This document shows positions 6,103 through 6,780 of a DNA stretch of 6,780 bases, piece by piece. The stretch comes from Candidatus Omnitrophota bacterium. Lineage in GTDB: Bacteria; Omnitrophota; Gorgyraeia; Zapsychrales; Fredricksoniimonadaceae. The notes under the pieces were generated by a model that was not told where the DNA came from, did not search any database, and worked only from the letters and a program-made list of their open reading frames with translations. Both the position numbers and the translations under genes were made by a program. Location: contig JAGNTT010000101.1 in assembly GCA_017987425.1 (NCBI GenBank), positions 1-6,780 of the forward strand, given 5' to 3'. Position 1 is the stretch's first letter. The number at the start of each line of letters is the position of its first letter.

Positions 6103-6780
6103 ATGGTTCAGCAGATTGTGATGATGCTTGTATTTATTTTTGTTTCATATGCGTCCACGCCCGCCTTCGCCGAAAACGCATGGTTTAAAAAAATCGGAGA
6201 AGCGGCTAACAGCCGTATGGAAGCGGCCAAGAGCGTCAGTCTGGGCGACACGAAACTAGGCGAGGGATTGAAGGAGGCTTTAAAGGTCGGCATCGACAAC
6301 GCGGTCAAGGCCACCAGCAAGACGGACGGTTTTTTCAGCAATGATCTCATCAAGATCAACATGCCGCCCAAACTGCAGATGATCGAAAAGCCGCTGCGCA
6401 CCATGGGATTTTCCAAACAGATCGATGAATTCGTTCTCTCCATGAACCGCGCCGCGGAAAAAGCCGCTCCCGGAGCCCAGGAGATATTTCTCGATGCGAT
6501 CGTGGGCCTCAACATCAAGGACGCGCAGTCGCTGTTCAAAGGCGGCCCGACCGCGGCGACCGATTTTCTCAAATCCAAGACTTACGGCAAGCTGCAGAAA
6601 CAATTTGCCCCGGTCATCACCAAGGCGCTGGCCGAATACGATGTCACCGGCAAATATCAGCAGATCATCAGCCGGTACCAGCAGATGCCTTTCGCCCAGA
6701 AATTCCCGGCGCCTTCGGTGGAAGAGTATGTCGTCGGGAAATCGCTCGACGGCTTGTTTAAAGTCCTTGCCCAGGAAGAA
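6103..6780 (+). CDS. DUF4197 exported protein (3' end cut by window edge)
   Basis: The frame is open from ATG 6103 to the last base, 226 codons. A signal peptide ends at TPAFA (residue 23). The rest follows DUF4197 closely: LGEGLKEALKVGIDNAV (52-68), GFFSNDLIKINMPPKL (76-91), EFVLSMNRAAEKAAP (109-123), IFLDAI soon after, and YVVGKSLDGLFKVLAQEE (209-226) at the edge. Family members usually continue about 20-25 residues past this last motif, so little is missing. The family is helical, exported and of unknown function. AGAGGTG just before the ATG serves as the ribosome site. The gene is separated from the lipoprotein by 121 bases, most of it the family B palindrome. Confidence 0.9.
   Translation, partial: MVQQIVMMLVFIFVSYASTPAFAENAWFKKIGEAANSRMEAAKSVSLGDTKLGEGLKEALKVGIDNAVKATSKTDGFFSNDLIKINMPPKLQMIEKPLRTMGFSKQIDEFVLSMNRAAEKAAPGAQEIFLDAIVGLNIKDAQSLFKGGPTAATDFLKSKTYGKLQKQFAPVITKALAEYDVTGKYQQIISRYQQMPFAQKFPAPSVEEYVVGKSLDGLFKVLAQEE

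Overview
The window is an ordinary-looking stretch of bacterial chromosome, about half G+C, densely coding and almost entirely on the + strand. Signal-peptide proteins, a probable lipoprotein and a DUF4197 protein suggest a Gram-negative (diderm) bacterium. Several families are orphan or uncharacterised, and the intergenic palindromes are unusual, so an uncultured lineage is plausible, but the sequence does not fix a phylum. No rRNA, tRNA, CRISPR array, transposase or phage gene is visible.

Layout. Positions 1-258 (- strand) hold the 5' part of a gene for an exported protein that runs off the left edge. A 306-base divergent intergenic region follows, with a plausible sigma70-type promoter for each direction. 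The first + strand unit (565-3183) encodes a GFA/CENP-V-type zinc protein, two tandem small proteins resembling the C-terminal PCP_red domain of protochlorophyllide reductase, a stand-alone CheY-like receiver, a TMEM175-type potassium channel and an NfsB-like nitroreductase. The last four of these are closely packed. The second unit (3278-5123) encodes a 490-residue exported protein built from three Cys-bracketed repeats, then a small DUF4870 membrane protein. The third (5209-5981) encodes a Cdd1-type helix-hairpin-helix protein whose stop codon overlaps the start of a probable lipoprotein gene. The fourth (6103 onward) is a DUF4197 exported protein cut by the right edge, probably only about 20-25 residues short of its end.

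Each boundary between the four + strand units carries a long inverted repeat (3197-3263, 5132-5175, 5981-6065). The first two share about 16 of 18 arm bases and so belong to one dispersed palindromic family; the third is a different sequence with the same placement.

How the genes work together is mostly unknown. The first unit mixes redox and detoxification genes (GFA, nitroreductase) with signalling and ion transport, but no shared pathway can be shown. I find no convincing complete new system. The best leads are the three-repeat exported protein, the tandem orphan PCP_red-like pair, and the palindromes at unit boundaries.
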